DNA of 64,000 nt from JBMNOZ01 sp050943335. Its GTDB lineage: Bacteria; Bacillota; Desulfitobacteriia; Desulfitobacteriales; Syntrophobotulaceae. The notes under the pieces are model-generated. The model was not told the origin of the DNA. It made no database searches and saw nothing but the letters and a program-made list of their open reading frames with translations. Numbering within the stretch: position 1 is the stretch's first letter; every line of letters begins with the position of its first letter. Positions 47,443 to 55,176 of the stretch are shown piece after piece. The stretch spans positions 1 to 64,000 of the forward strand of contig JBMNOZ010000002.1 of the NCBI GenBank assembly GCA_050943335.1, written 5' to 3'. Made by a program: the position numbers and the translations under genes.

Positions 47443-47706
47443 TGTTTTAAGTAAGTTTTAATATATCAAAAAAATCAAATTTTTCGTTTTGACGACAGGA
47501 ATTGAACACGAGTGCGACTTCTAGGAGAATTTCGCGTCCGCGCCGATGTCGAGGTTCGTGTATTTGGATACTATTTAAAAGACTTTAATACCCCCAGGAA
47601 ATAACCACGGGGGTATTCCCTTTAGACCATATATCCCGATTAGCACCAAAATAACTGATTAACCGTATCCTAGAAGTGGATAGATTTTTTTAAGGGGTCC
47701 TTTATA
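47443..47706. other. Gene-free stretch after tRNA-Leu with a GC-rich island
   Basis: Between the tRNA and its terminator are two direct copies of GCACACAAA (47377-47400). At 47490-47575 a GC-rich piece unlike its AT-rich surroundings reads, on the minus strand, into GTGTTCAATTCCTGTCGTC, which resembles a tRNA T-arm and acceptor end but does not fold. A hairpin of ATACCCCC/GGGGGTAT lies near 47590-47616. No gene is supported. Possibly debris of an integrated element. Confidence 0.4.
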
Positions 47707-47877
47707 ATGTCTACGTTATTAACCATTTCGCTTGCTGTATTTTGGCTATCAGTATTAGGCATGGTTTTTGGGAACTATACGATTAGTTTGATTTCCAAAG
47801 GCGTGTTTTATATCGCAGCGATAGTGGTTTTAACCGTAGGAATCATCGAGATGTATAATAAACAGCCTCCCGACTAA
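47707..47877 (+). CDS. Small two-helix membrane protein
   Basis: 56 residues, ATG 47707 with AAGGGG upstream, TAA 47875-47877. Begins MSTLLTISLAVFWLSVLGMV (helix 1), continues with YTISLISKGVFYIAAIVVL (helix 2) and ends EMYNKQPPD. No family recognised. It lies 86 bp upstream of queH on the same strand. Supported by its ribosome site and by hydrophobic composition only. Confidence 0.55.
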   Translation: MSTLLTISLAVFWLSVLGMVFGNYTISLISKGVFYIAAIVVLTVGIIEMYNKQPPD

Positions 47878-47963
47878 AAACTAGCCCTCGCTTCTTAAAT
47901 ATTTGCTTCCTCGCTTTAAGGGTAATATAATCTTGCTAAATAAGATTCTGTAGGAGGTCCCAA

Positions 47964-48509
47964 ATGCCTAAAGAACAAATCCTTCTCCACGCCTGCTGTG
48001 CTACCTGTGCTGGTTATGCTTTAGAAAAGTTAGCTAAAGATTTTTCACCTATTCTATATTTTTATAATCCCAATATCCACCCGGAGGAGGAATACTTATT
48101 AAGGCTTAAAGAGCTAAGAGACTACGCTCAAACTCAAAGCATTCCTTTCTTTGAGGAGGTCTATGATCCTGAGAATTGGCATCTGGAGATAAAAGGCTTG
48201 GAGAAGGAACCGGAGAAGGGTTTGCGCTGTAATCGATGCTTTAAGCTTCGCTTGCAAAAAACCGCTACCTGGGCTCGTGAAAATAATATCCCTTTCTTCA
48301 CGACCACATTAACAATCAGCCCCCATAAAAATAGTAAAGCTATTATCGAAATTGGCACTGAGATTGGAAAAGATTATAAAGTCGAATTTTTACCGGAAAA
48401 CTTTAAAAAACAGGATGGTTTCCAAAAAACCATGGCAATCGCGAAAAGAATGAATTTCTATCGTCAAAATTATTGCGGATGTATTTATTCGGTAAGAGGC
48501 AAAAGTTAA
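47964..48509 (+). CDS. queH: Epoxyqueuosine reductase QueH
   Basis: 181 residues. QueH (formerly DUF208) makes queuosine in tRNA by reducing epoxyqueuosine, replacing the B12-dependent QueG. Cysteine motifs that bind iron-sulfur: LLHACCATCAGYAL at the start, RCNRCFKLRL near residue 92 and RQNYCGCIYS at the end. TTTLTISPHKNS is the conserved middle. GGAGGT precedes ATG 47964. It is on the plus strand and ends in a hairpin at 48636. Confidence 0.95.
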   Translation: MPKEQILLHACCATCAGYALEKLAKDFSPILYFYNPNIHPEEEYLLRLKELRDYAQTQSIPFFEEVYDPENWHLEIKGLEKEPEKGLRCNRCFKLRLQKTATWARENNIPFFTTTLTISPHKNSKAIIEIGTEIGKDYKVEFLPENFKKQDGFQKTMAIAKRMNFYRQNYCGCIYSVRGKS

Positions 48510-48635
48510 CTTAAGATTTTTAGCCGATTAACGTTGACTTTATGGGCTTTCCATGTTAATTTCTTATTGAAGTCTCTAGATAATCAATGTCTAGGTTATA
48601 AAATCTAGTCGTGTTTTATCTTTTGACTTTGCGCA

Positions 48636-48661
48636 AGAAGTCCCTGGACGCAGGGACTTCT
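48636..48661 (+). terminator. Perfect 11-bp hairpin after queH
   Basis: AGAAGTCCCTG (48636-48646), loop GACG, CAGGGACTTCT (48651-48661). The tail is ACTATTTAG, poor in T, so termination may be weak. The rest of 48510-48820 shows no gene. Confidence 0.5.
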
Positions 48662-48820
48662 ACTATTTAGAGATTAATCCAAATATTTTATCACTGCTGG
48701 TGCCTCAAAGGAGGCTTATTGCTAAGAAGGATTTTGATCCTTCAATATGGAATTTATAAAGCATATTCCACTTTATAATAAAGAGATTGATACCCTAATT
48801 TTTAATGCGAGGTAGTTTAT

Positions 48821-49246
48821 ATGAATATAGCCTTTTTTCTGATCCCTAAAAAAGATATCGTCTTTCTAAAGGATACTTCGACTATGCGTCAAGCTTTAGA
48901 ACGAATGGAATATCATGGTTACTCTGCTGTGCCAGTAATCGATTCCAAGGGTCACTATGTAGGGACTATTACTGAAGGGGATCTGCTTTGGAAATTAAAA
49001 AATACTCCTGATTTAACATTTAGCAATACCGAGAGTATTCGCTTAAACGAAATTGAACAGCATACTCAGAATGAACCCGTGCTTATCAATGCCCGGATAA
49101 GCGATCTTATAACCAGGGCCACTCAACAAAATTTTGTCCCAGTCATTGATGACCAAGGAATTTTTATCGGAATTGTTCGACGGCGTGAAATAATTGAATA
49201 TTGTGCCCGGATTCTTAACTCTATGTTGGAAGAAAATCAAGCCTAA
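48821..49246 (+). CDS. Two-CBS-domain protein
   Basis: 141 residues made of a CBS pair and little else. First motif ALERMEYHGYSAVPVIDSKGHYVGTITEGDLL (about 28-59), second VPVIDDQGIFIGIVRRREIIEY (about 106-127). Resembles stand-alone CBS proteins of Firmicutes (YkuL/CbpB-like), some of which bind cyclic di-AMP or other adenine nucleotides; ligand not shown here. GAGGT precedes ATG 48821. Convergent with the protease gene. Confidence 0.88.
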   Translation: MNIAFFLIPKKDIVFLKDTSTMRQALERMEYHGYSAVPVIDSKGHYVGTITEGDLLWKLKNTPDLTFSNTESIRLNEIEQHTQNEPVLINARISDLITRATQQNFVPVIDDQGIFIGIVRRREIIEYCARILNSMLEENQA

Positions 49247-49258
49247 AGCATTACCATG

Positions 49259-50068
49259 CTATAGCAAGAAATTATCTTTTTCACCTGAAAGCATTGTTTG
49301 GTACAAAAGGTACAGTTCCCATATTATTTCCCATAATTCCCCGGAAGCTTCCGTTACACTAAGTCCCATTTCTTTTGCTTCTTGTCTACCAATTGGATAA
49401 CCGTGGGAAAAATAGCCGTTTGTTAAACTATGAGTGACGGCTCCTATCTTCTCTTTTTTGTCTTTAAGCATGTATTTAGATAATAGCGATTCTGCATATT
49501 GTTTAGAGGCTTTTAAGACTTTTTCATAATCTCCAATTAACCACGGATCGAGTTTATTTAGAACTGTATTGATAATGATTTCCGACACTTCCGGATTGGA
49601 AGTATTGTACGCCATTTCTTCAAGATACTCAAAACAACATCTTAAAGCTCGGACCGGAATCCAACAATCCCTATAATTAGGATGTTTTACCAACGGGTCA
49701 ATAGGACCTAACTCCGAAATTGGTCCCATCACCACCTCATCGGCACCTAAAACTATCATCGAAGCTGCGGATTTAGCCACGAAGGGCACAATGACCGCAA
49801 AATCTTTACAGAATTCCCGGATCAGCATTACAACTTTATAAGGGGTATCTACGGCTCCCCCATAACTGTGCAAAAAAAGGTCAATCTTTTCTGTCTTCCC
49901 TATATTTTCAAGTTCTCGGTACAAAGGAACCAAGATCCTATCATCCAGTGGAGTATACGAGAAATACACTAGCACTTTTGAGTGCCGGATTTCTTCTAGT
50001 CTTCTCAATAATTCTTTTCTTTTGTCTTCCTCCAACAACAGCAACTCCCCATAATAGAATTGTTTCAT
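49259..50068 (-). CDS. Clp-fold serine protease, Ser-Asp-His (SDH) family
   Basis: 269 residues of the ClpP/SppA crotonase-like fold. FLHSYGGAVDTPYKVV forms the oxyanion side, VAKSAASMIVLGADEVVMG carries the likely nucleophile serine, ISELGPIDP the Asp, and GYFSHGYPIG the His. There is no signal peptide or membrane helix, so it is cytosolic. Substrates unknown. The start ATG 50068 lacks a strong ribosome site. Confidence 0.85.
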   Translation of the reverse strand: MKQFYYGELLLLEEDKRKELLRRLEEIRHSKVLVYFSYTPLDDRILVPLYRELENIGKTEKIDLFLHSYGGAVDTPYKVVMLIREFCKDFAVIVPFVAKSAASMIVLGADEVVMGPISELGPIDPLVKHPNYRDCWIPVRALRCCFEYLEEMAYNTSNPEVSEIIINTVLNKLDPWLIGDYEKVLKASKQYAESLLSKYMLKDKKEKIGAVTHSLTNGYFSHGYPIGRQEAKEMGLSVTEASGELWEIIWELYLLYQTMLSGEKDNFLL

Positions 50069-50122
50069 CTTATTCTATTATTTACCATTAATTGTTGTTC
50101 CTGGCGTTTTTAGGAAAGAGGT

Positions 50123-51136
50123 TTAAAATTGATAACTTCTCTCTCCGAGAAAATAAGCCAATTCGATAAAAGCATCTTTTACCGGCGATGATGGGAGTTC
50201 TGCAAGATTTTTTATCGCTTTCTCAATACATAGCTCTGCTTTTTCTCGAGCTCTATCAACACCCTTAGCTTTTTTTATTAAGTACACAGCTTCTTTAATC
50301 TCATTTTCTTTTTTTTCGGTTTTGGAAAGGAGAACTTGTAAACGCTTCGCATAAACAGGATTATGTAAAGCATAGATCATGGGCAAGGTGATCACTCCTT
50401 GTCTGAGGTCTCCCTTGCTCGGTTTGCCTAAAACATCGGCATCAGCGGTAATGTCTAGAATATCATCAACTATCTGAAAGGCAATTCCGAACCAATGCCC
50501 AAAATTTTTAAGGACCCATATCTGCCTTTTATTAGCTTGAGAAACCAAAGCCCCCAGCTTGCAGGACAAACTAAAAAGGAGGGCCGTTTTTCTTTTTATG
50601 CAATGATAATACTGTTTAAAAGTTCTTTTTATATCGTAAGATTCTTGAAGTTGCAATATTTCGCCTTTACACATCTCGATACAAACTTGGGCCAAGAGAG
50701 CGGATATCTGATTATTGTTTAAAAGGGCTATTTGCTCCAAGGCCTTAGCTAACAGAAAGTTTCCAGTCGCAACGGATACTTCAACTCCCCACCCCGCTAC
50801 CAAGGTCGGCTGTCCCCTGCGCATCAAGGAATCATCAACGACATCATCGTGAATTAAAGCTGCCATATGAATAAGCTCCAAAGCGATGGCTAAAGGCTGG
50901 AGCCTTTCATAACGATATTCAAAAAATCTTCCGGAAAGTAAGGTAAACCCAGGTCTGATCCACTTGCCTTCCGTCTGAAACAAACTTAGACAAGTCTGGG
51001 ATAAGACAGGGTCTTCTGTGGTCAGAATTCTTTTTAATTCTTGCCCAACTTTTTTTATATCATCTTCTATTTCTTTAAACAGAAAATGATGTTCCGAATA
51101 CTTGTTTCTCTGTCCGTTTTTTGACAAACTTCTCAT
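50123..51136 (-). CDS. hepT: Polyprenyl diphosphate synthase, catalytic subunit
   Basis: 337 residues. Trans-prenyltransferase with both aspartate-rich motifs: HDDVVDDSLMRRGQPT (first DDxxD) and QIVDDILDITADADVLGKP (second). It builds the long isoprenoid tail of menaquinone by adding IPP units to farnesyl diphosphate. The gene follows, by 4 bp, a partner that lacks these motifs, as in the two-component heptaprenyl synthases. Chain length cannot be told. Gene symbol by analogy. Confidence 0.88.
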   Translation of the reverse strand: MRSLSKNGQRNKYSEHHFLFKEIEDDIKKVGQELKRILTTEDPVLSQTCLSLFQTEGKWIRPGFTLLSGRFFEYRYERLQPLAIALELIHMAALIHDDVVDDSLMRRGQPTLVAGWGVEVSVATGNFLLAKALEQIALLNNNQISALLAQVCIEMCKGEILQLQESYDIKRTFKQYYHCIKRKTALLFSLSCKLGALVSQANKRQIWVLKNFGHWFGIAFQIVDDILDITADADVLGKPSKGDLRQGVITLPMIYALHNPVYAKRLQVLLSKTEKKENEIKEAVYLIKKAKGVDRAREKAELCIEKAIKNLAELPSSPVKDAFIELAYFLGERSYQF

Positions 51137-51140
51137 CCTG

Positions 51141-51872
51141 TCAATTCATTTTATTTCCTTCCACCTCGGCCTGAAAGAACCTGTAGAGATCTTCCAAAGG
51201 CTTAACGGATAGATCAGCACCTAATTCACTAATATTCGCCTTGACTTTTAATGAATATTCCGGCCCGAACGAAAATTTAGGTTCTTCCATCGCCGCCCAA
51301 GCAAAGCCGAGATTGTATCCCAGTCTCTCCAATTTAGGGGCATGTTCGGGGTTTATTCCGGAAATCTCAGCGCTCATTCGGGACGCCAGGGCTGTTAGGG
51401 AAGCCCTTTCTTTGCTAATAAGGAGTTTATAATCCTTAAGGTCGGCTCTTTTCTGTCTCAACCGCCACCTTAAGACAGTTCCCTCATTAATGGATTTGAT
51501 TACGGAAACAAAATCGTTTAAATAAGGATGGATTTTTTCATCGCTCATCAGATAAATAGCTTGCCCGAAAATATAATCACCCATAATTACGGAAAATTGC
51601 TGATCTTTGCCGCTTTCCTTTGCTGCCAAGCCCTGAATACGATTCGCTAAATAAAGGCATTGAAACAGAGCGCCCAAAGTAATCATGGGCTTCATAATCG
51701 GTCCGGCAGTATTGCTTACCGCTAAAACTAAAGCTGGTAACAACAGCCGATCGCTCGTTTTTAAATTCAAGCCGGCAAGCTTGTTTTTTTGTGATATAGT
51801 TGATAAAAAAAAGCGATCTATTATTTCTTCCACTTTCTTTAGTTCGGGTTGAATACTGCTTAAATTTTCCAA
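51141..51872 (-). CDS. Probable non-catalytic partner of polyprenyl synthase
   Basis: 243 residues, TTG 51872 with GGAGG 6 nt upstream. It is helical and resembles a prenyl synthase without catalytic motifs: where HDDVVDD is expected it has LYLANRIQGLAA, followed by FSVIMGDYIFGQAIYLM and VIKSINEGTVLRWRLRQK, which parallel LAKALEQIAL and the CKGE region. By position it should be the HepS-like component. Family match is by pattern, not certain. Confidence 0.65.
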   Translation of the reverse strand: MENLSSIQPELKKVEEIIDRFFLSTISQKNKLAGLNLKTSDRLLLPALVLAVSNTAGPIMKPMITLGALFQCLYLANRIQGLAAKESGKDQQFSVIMGDYIFGQAIYLMSDEKIHPYLNDFVSVIKSINEGTVLRWRLRQKRADLKDYKLLISKERASLTALASRMSAEISGINPEHAPKLERLGYNLGFAWAAMEEPKFSFGPEYSLKVKANISELGADLSVKPLEDLYRFFQAEVEGNKMN

Positions 51873-51942
51873 CTAGATCCTCCAAAAATATTATTACCAC
51901 AATTATATTCTAAAGATTGCAAATTTCCTAATAGAAATGCAA

Positions 51943-51975
51943 AGACCTTACCAATCTCATCAGATTGTAAGGTCT
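51943..51975 (-). terminator. Terminator after speD
   Basis: AGACCTTACCAATCT (51943-51957) with AGATTGTAAGGTCT (51962-51975), loop CATC, one bulge; followed on the minus strand by TTTGCATTTC. Confidence 0.7.
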
Positions 51976-52023
51976 AAACAATAATCCATAAGAACATGGA
52001 CCCGGATAAAATAAATACCCCTC

Positions 52024-52401
52024 CTAAAGATTTACTGCCTCAGTAACCGAACGGTTAAAACCGCGTTTTATCTCGGTAGCTTCCATATGGCCTGCTTCAA
52101 ACATTTTGGATAAATATTCGGAAGCATCCCAAGGATTAACCTTATCTCCACAGGTAAAGACGTCAACGGCTGCATATCCCAACTCAGGCCAGGTGTGAAT
52201 TGCTAAATGTGATTCTGAAATCACAACTACACCGCTCACCCCTTGAGGACTAAACTTGTGAAACACAACCTCGCGTATTTCTGCGCCTACTTCTAGCGCT
52301 GCATTGACCATTATCTGTTCCACTTGTTTAACATCGTTTAGAATCTCAAAACTGCAATCATAGATCTCGGCCAATACATGACGTCCTAAGCATTCTTTCA
52401 T
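52024..52401 (-). CDS. speD: S-adenosylmethionine decarboxylase proenzyme
   Basis: 125 residues from ATG 52401. This start makes the protein begin MKECLGRHVLAEIYDC, and puts the pyruvoyl-forming serine at 64 (ISESHLAIHTWPE), His69 and Cys84 (VFTCGD), one off the Thermotoga numbering. The reading from 52464 would add 21 unusual residues. The proenzyme cuts itself at Glu-Ser to make the pyruvoyl group. It gives decarboxylated AdoMet, the aminopropyl donor for spermidine. No speE is nearby. The upstream region holds two tandem imperfect repeats (52455-52537). Confidence 0.93.
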   Translation of the reverse strand: MKECLGRHVLAEIYDCSFEILNDVKQVEQIMVNAALEVGAEIREVVFHKFSPQGVSGVVVISESHLAIHTWPELGYAAVDVFTCGDKVNPWDASEYLSKMFEAGHMEATEIKRGFNRSVTEAVNL

Positions 52402-52454
52402 CTCGTAATCGTTGCCCCCTTTATAAGTAAAAATTCCGACGTGCTTTATCATCT

Positions 52455-52537
52455 GTGACACCATAGCACTAAGCCACTCATGGCTGACGGCCGTTCTTTG
52501 TCAAGCGTGACACCACAGCACTATGCCATCCGTGGCT
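52455..52537. repeat. Two imperfect 31-bp direct repeats ahead of speD
   Basis: 52455-52485 and 52507-52537, 26 of 31 bases identical, 52 bp apart. Both begin GTGACACCA and end with GGCT, and each ends in a small hairpin (AGCCA/TGGCT, GCCA/TGGC) whose stem is kept by paired changes. They lie on the plus strand as written, just upstream of the minus-strand speD. Confidence 0.8.
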
Positions 52538-52571
52538 ACCGAAACAATTTTAGCTATAATGGTCCTTATTG

Positions 52572-52904
52572 TCAATAATAAAATTCTTTTACTAAAAAAT
52601 GAGCTTGACTAAGAATTTTCGCTAATTCCTCCAGAGGGGTTGTCGCCACTTCCCGGTATTTCCTCCGGGTATAGAGATGGCGAAAATTTGGGTAAAGACG
52701 CTTTATTTCCTTTCTTAAATTGTTCCCCGCATGGTCGGCATCGATCAAAACATAAACCTCTTCGTACTCTTCTTCGTCAATAAAGCTTTCTAATTCGGAA
52801 ATACTTATTGTTCCGTGAGTCATAATTATGTTGACAGGCTCATCTAAAACCTCAAGTAGTCTCTCACGATCAGTTTTCCCTTCGACAATTATTGCCTTTG
52901 CCAT
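52572..52904 (-). CDS. Toprim domain protein
   Basis: 110 residues, a stand-alone toprim fold: AIIVEGKTDRERLLEVL (catalytic Glu), MTHGTIS, then VYVLIDADHAGNNLRKEI (DxD). Toprim is found in primases, topoisomerases and RNase M5. Small single-domain forms like this (YusF-like) are common in Firmicutes and their substrate is unknown. GTGGGG precedes ATG 52904. Confidence 0.88.
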   Translation of the reverse strand: MAKAIIVEGKTDRERLLEVLDEPVNIIMTHGTISISELESFIDEEEYEEVYVLIDADHAGNNLRKEIKRLYPNFRHLYTRRKYREVATTPLEELAKILSQAHFLVKEFYY

Positions 52905-52948
52905 ATTTACCCCACTCTATTTTTCTAATATATCTAAATATAAAAGAG

Positions 52949-52967
52949 TTGCAAATCTTTGCAACCC
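52949..52967 (-). terminator. Terminator next to the tRNA-Pro fragment
   Basis: GTTGCAAA and TTTGCAAC around a 2-3 nt loop, followed on the minus strand by TCTTTTATATTT. It resembles the terminator of the intact tRNA-Pro (54237-54259), so both were probably copied together. Confidence 0.6.
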
Positions 52968-52978
52968 TGTTTTTCTTA

Positions 52979-53020
52979 TGGTCGGAACACAAAACTTGGA
53001 CTTGCGGCCTCGACAACCCT
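52979..53020 (-). pseudogene. Displaced 3' half of a tRNA-Pro
   Basis: Minus strand reads GAGGCCGCAAGTCCAAG and ends in TTCCGACCA. The intact tRNA-Pro at 54270-54346 has GAGGCCGCAAGTTCAAG and ends in CTCCGACCA. The match runs from the anticodon region to the CCA; nothing upstream of the anticodon resembles a tRNA. The T-arm has lost pairing, so it is not functional. Confidence 0.8.
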
Positions 53021-53201
53021 AAAATGATTATTAATAAGTTTTAAAGTCCTCCGCATTTGTGAAAAAATGACTGGACTTTTTCTTTCCTATTAATATACAC
53101 CTAATTTGGAATGTAGATGTCGCAAGGATTTGCGGTTCTTCTATTATATACCATCAACTACAAAATGCAAATGTGACAACAATTTGACGACAACTAGATA
53201 G

Positions 53202-53432
53202 GACGAGGACTCCACTAAGGAAGAACTGGATCAGTTTGTAGAAGAAACTCTTATAAGCTTGCTTTCCGACCCAAATGTACCAATGACAGCAACAACTATA
53301 GATATCCAGCTGCATAAAGCTGAAACGGGATGGAAAATTGACATCAACGATGATTTGGCTAATGCTATTACCGGTGGTGCTATAAAAGCCTTTGATAAAT
53401 TTAACCAGGAGTCCTTAGACCCTTCGCCCTAA
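53202..53432 (+). pseudogene. C-terminal fragment of a lipoprotein-like gene
   Basis: 76 codons, closed upstream by TAG (53199-53201) and with no start or ribosome site. Reads EELDQFVEETLISLLSDPNV, then TTIDIQLHKAETGWKIDIND and ANAITGGAIKAFDKFN. The end resembles DUF5105-like lipoproteins (a VxIxLxKxxxGWKID motif), a guess. The 5' two-thirds are missing. Confidence 0.6.
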
Positions 53433-53558
53433 CTTCCTCTACATGCCCGCTCCAATCCTTCTGTTCAGATTCATCTAGCCCAGCAGTTGCTGGAACATTT
53501 TTTTTTGCCTCTTTGCTATGAAGTCATCACAAAAAAAAGGTCTAGGGGCCCCAAGAAT

Positions 53559-53939
53559 CTAAGAAAGCACGTGCTCTGTGATGATGTTATACACCTTAAA
53601 AAGCAGTTCTGACATATGCTTGCCTTTTATGAACTGCAACTCAACCTTAAGACCCCCGGATAAGACAAGCTTGATTTCGCTATCCAAATCAAAGGTCCCG
53701 GCAGTTTCAATTGCATAGGTAACAATAGATTTGTAAGGTATCGTACAATACTCAACTTTTTTGCCTGTTAGTCCTTGTTTATCAGCAATTAAAATCCTTT
53801 TATCTGTAAATACTGCAGCATCTCTAATAGTTTTAACAGCAAACAAAGGTTTCTCATGTTCTGTCAGCATGTTTTTCAGATGCTCCGGAATTGGAACCTC
53901 GGTGTAAAAAGTATACTTGGTAGATAATACATCAGCCAC
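53559..53939 (-). CDS. Bacterial PH-domain protein
   Basis: 126 residues, GTG 53939 with GGGGG upstream. A single PH-like fold (bPH_1): LTEHEKPLFAVKTIRDAAVFTDKRILIADKQGLTGKKVEYCTIPYKSI is characteristic. Membrane-independent; role unknown. It lies inside the segment bounded by tRNA-Pro and its displaced 3' half, so it may be element cargo. The palindrome TAGGGGCCCC near 53544 with eight T on the minus strand could end its transcript. Confidence 0.75.
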   Translation of the reverse strand: MADVLSTKYTFYTEVPIPEHLKNMLTEHEKPLFAVKTIRDAAVFTDKRILIADKQGLTGKKVEYCTIPYKSIVTYAIETAGTFDLDSEIKLVLSGGLKVELQFIKGKHMSELLFKVYNIITEHVLS

Positions 53940-54236
53940 CAGCCATTCCCCCTAATTAAATTTGCTGCTAGTCAACAAAAGGAAAAAATATCCTCCTAAG
54001 CAAAACCGCCCTCCCGGACGCCTGCTCCCGTTTATATTATACTAAAGTCGTCACAAAAATTCGCAGTATGATTGAAATATGTATGAACGTTTTGCCTTTT
54101 CCCATCTCCCGGATTGTATTCGACTCGATATCTGTGTCTTTTATAAATATCTAATAGTCCATCTATTCATAATTTTTACTCATCGTTTAATTAATAATTC
54201 TGTCTGCTATATTAAAAAAACAAAAAAAAAAATAAA

Positions 54237-54259
54237 GGAGCTGCAACCCTTGCAACTCC
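54237..54259 (-). terminator. Terminator of tRNA-Pro
   Basis: GGAGCTGCA and TGCAACTCC pair around AACCCT; on the minus strand it is followed by more than ten T with one A. Confidence 0.85.
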
Positions 54260-54269
54260 TGGATTTCAA

Positions 54270-54346
54270 TGGTCGGAGCGACAAGACTTGAACTTGCGGC
54301 CTCTACCACCCCAAGGTAGCGCTCTACCAAACTGAGCTACGCCCCG
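54270..54346 (-). tRNA. tRNA-Pro(GGG)
   Basis: 77 nt with encoded CCA. Acceptor CGGGGCG pairs with CGCTCCG, D-arm AGCTCAGTTTGGTAGAGC, anticodon stem CTACC/GGTAG with loop TTGGGGT (anticodon GGG), T-arm with GTTCAAGTC. Followed by its own terminator. Confidence 0.97.
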
Positions 54347-54440
54347 ACTGTTAAATTACCTTGCTTCTCTCGAAGCACTTATATAATCTATCATAAGAGC
54401 GACGAAAAATCAAGAATTGTAACTAAAAGAAAAGGCCTGA

Positions 54441-54893
54441 TTATCCCCTGCTTTTTGCAACCAGCTCAATTTTTCGAACCCCATCTAAGACATTCAAGTT
54501 AGATAAGAGACTTTCAATTGTGGTTTCCATATTCTCTGTTTCAATTGAAATTGAGACATCAGCCATCCCTTGCAAAGGGATCCCTTGGTTTATGGTTAAA
54601 ATATTGCCCTTTTGGGAGGCAATATAGTTTAGAACATTGGATAACACTCCGGCTTTATGCGTCAAGATCAGGGAAAGAGTGATAATCTCTCCCGCACTTC
54701 CTTCATAAAATGGAAATACCCCGTCTTTATATTTATAGAAAGCACTTCTACTGATTTCTACCCGCTCACAGGCTTCATTAACAGTTAGAAATTCGAACTG
54801 AGCTAATAACTCCTTAGCTTGAGCAGTTTTAACTATAGCCTCGGGAAGAATATCTTTGCTGACTAATAAAAAATCTTTCTTTCCTTTACTCAC
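54441..54893 (-). CDS. UPF0735 ACT-domain protein
   Basis: 150 residues from GTG 54893, chosen because AGGAGAG lies upstream; the open frame runs 19 codons further without a site. N-terminal half has EFLTVNEACERVEISRSAFYKYKDGVFPF, a small HTH-like element, and the C-terminal half is an ACT domain (LSLILTHKAGVLSNVLNYIASQKGNILTINQGIPL). ACT domains bind amino acids, and this group was once called PheB. Its ligand and role are unknown. Upstream 283 bp hold only the spoIVA terminator. Confidence 0.85.
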   Translation of the reverse strand: MSKGKKDFLLVSKDILPEAIVKTAQAKELLAQFEFLTVNEACERVEISRSAFYKYKDGVFPFYEGSAGEIITLSLILTHKAGVLSNVLNYIASQKGNILTINQGIPLQGMADVSISIETENMETTIESLLSNLNVLDGVRKIELVAKSRG

Positions 54894-55099
54894 TGTCTCT
54901 CTCCTGGGGAGACAACTCTCCCATATAATATTCTTCTTAAACTTTAACAAAAACCTGCCAGCAAGTAAAGAATCTGGAGTCGTGAATAATTAAGAACATC
55001 AGAGCAATCGTCCAAATAAATTATTAGATTAACTTTTTTCAACGTTTTATTCCCCTACCTACTATCTGCTAAAGTTCTTTCTCCACTTCCGAGAAAAAA

Positions 55100-55114
55100 A
55101 CCGGCAAAGCCGGT
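55100..55114 (-). terminator. Terminator of spoIVA
   Basis: ACCGGC-AAA-GCCGGT, followed on the minus strand by seven T. Confidence 0.85.
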
Positions 55115-55176
55115 ATTTTCCCTTCTATTTATGACTAAACTCAAGGGTCTTATTGTTAAGCCCAACCGCTTATTCC

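Noticed and set aside
53530..53556. GGGGCCCC palindrome with eight T after the PH-domain gene
   Set aside because: The stem has no room for a loop unless inner pairs open; a weak terminator at best.
54079..54291. Plus-strand frame of 70 codons ahead of tRNA-Pro
   Set aside because: No ribosome site, and it runs into the antisense of the tRNA; composition is that of AT-rich spacer.
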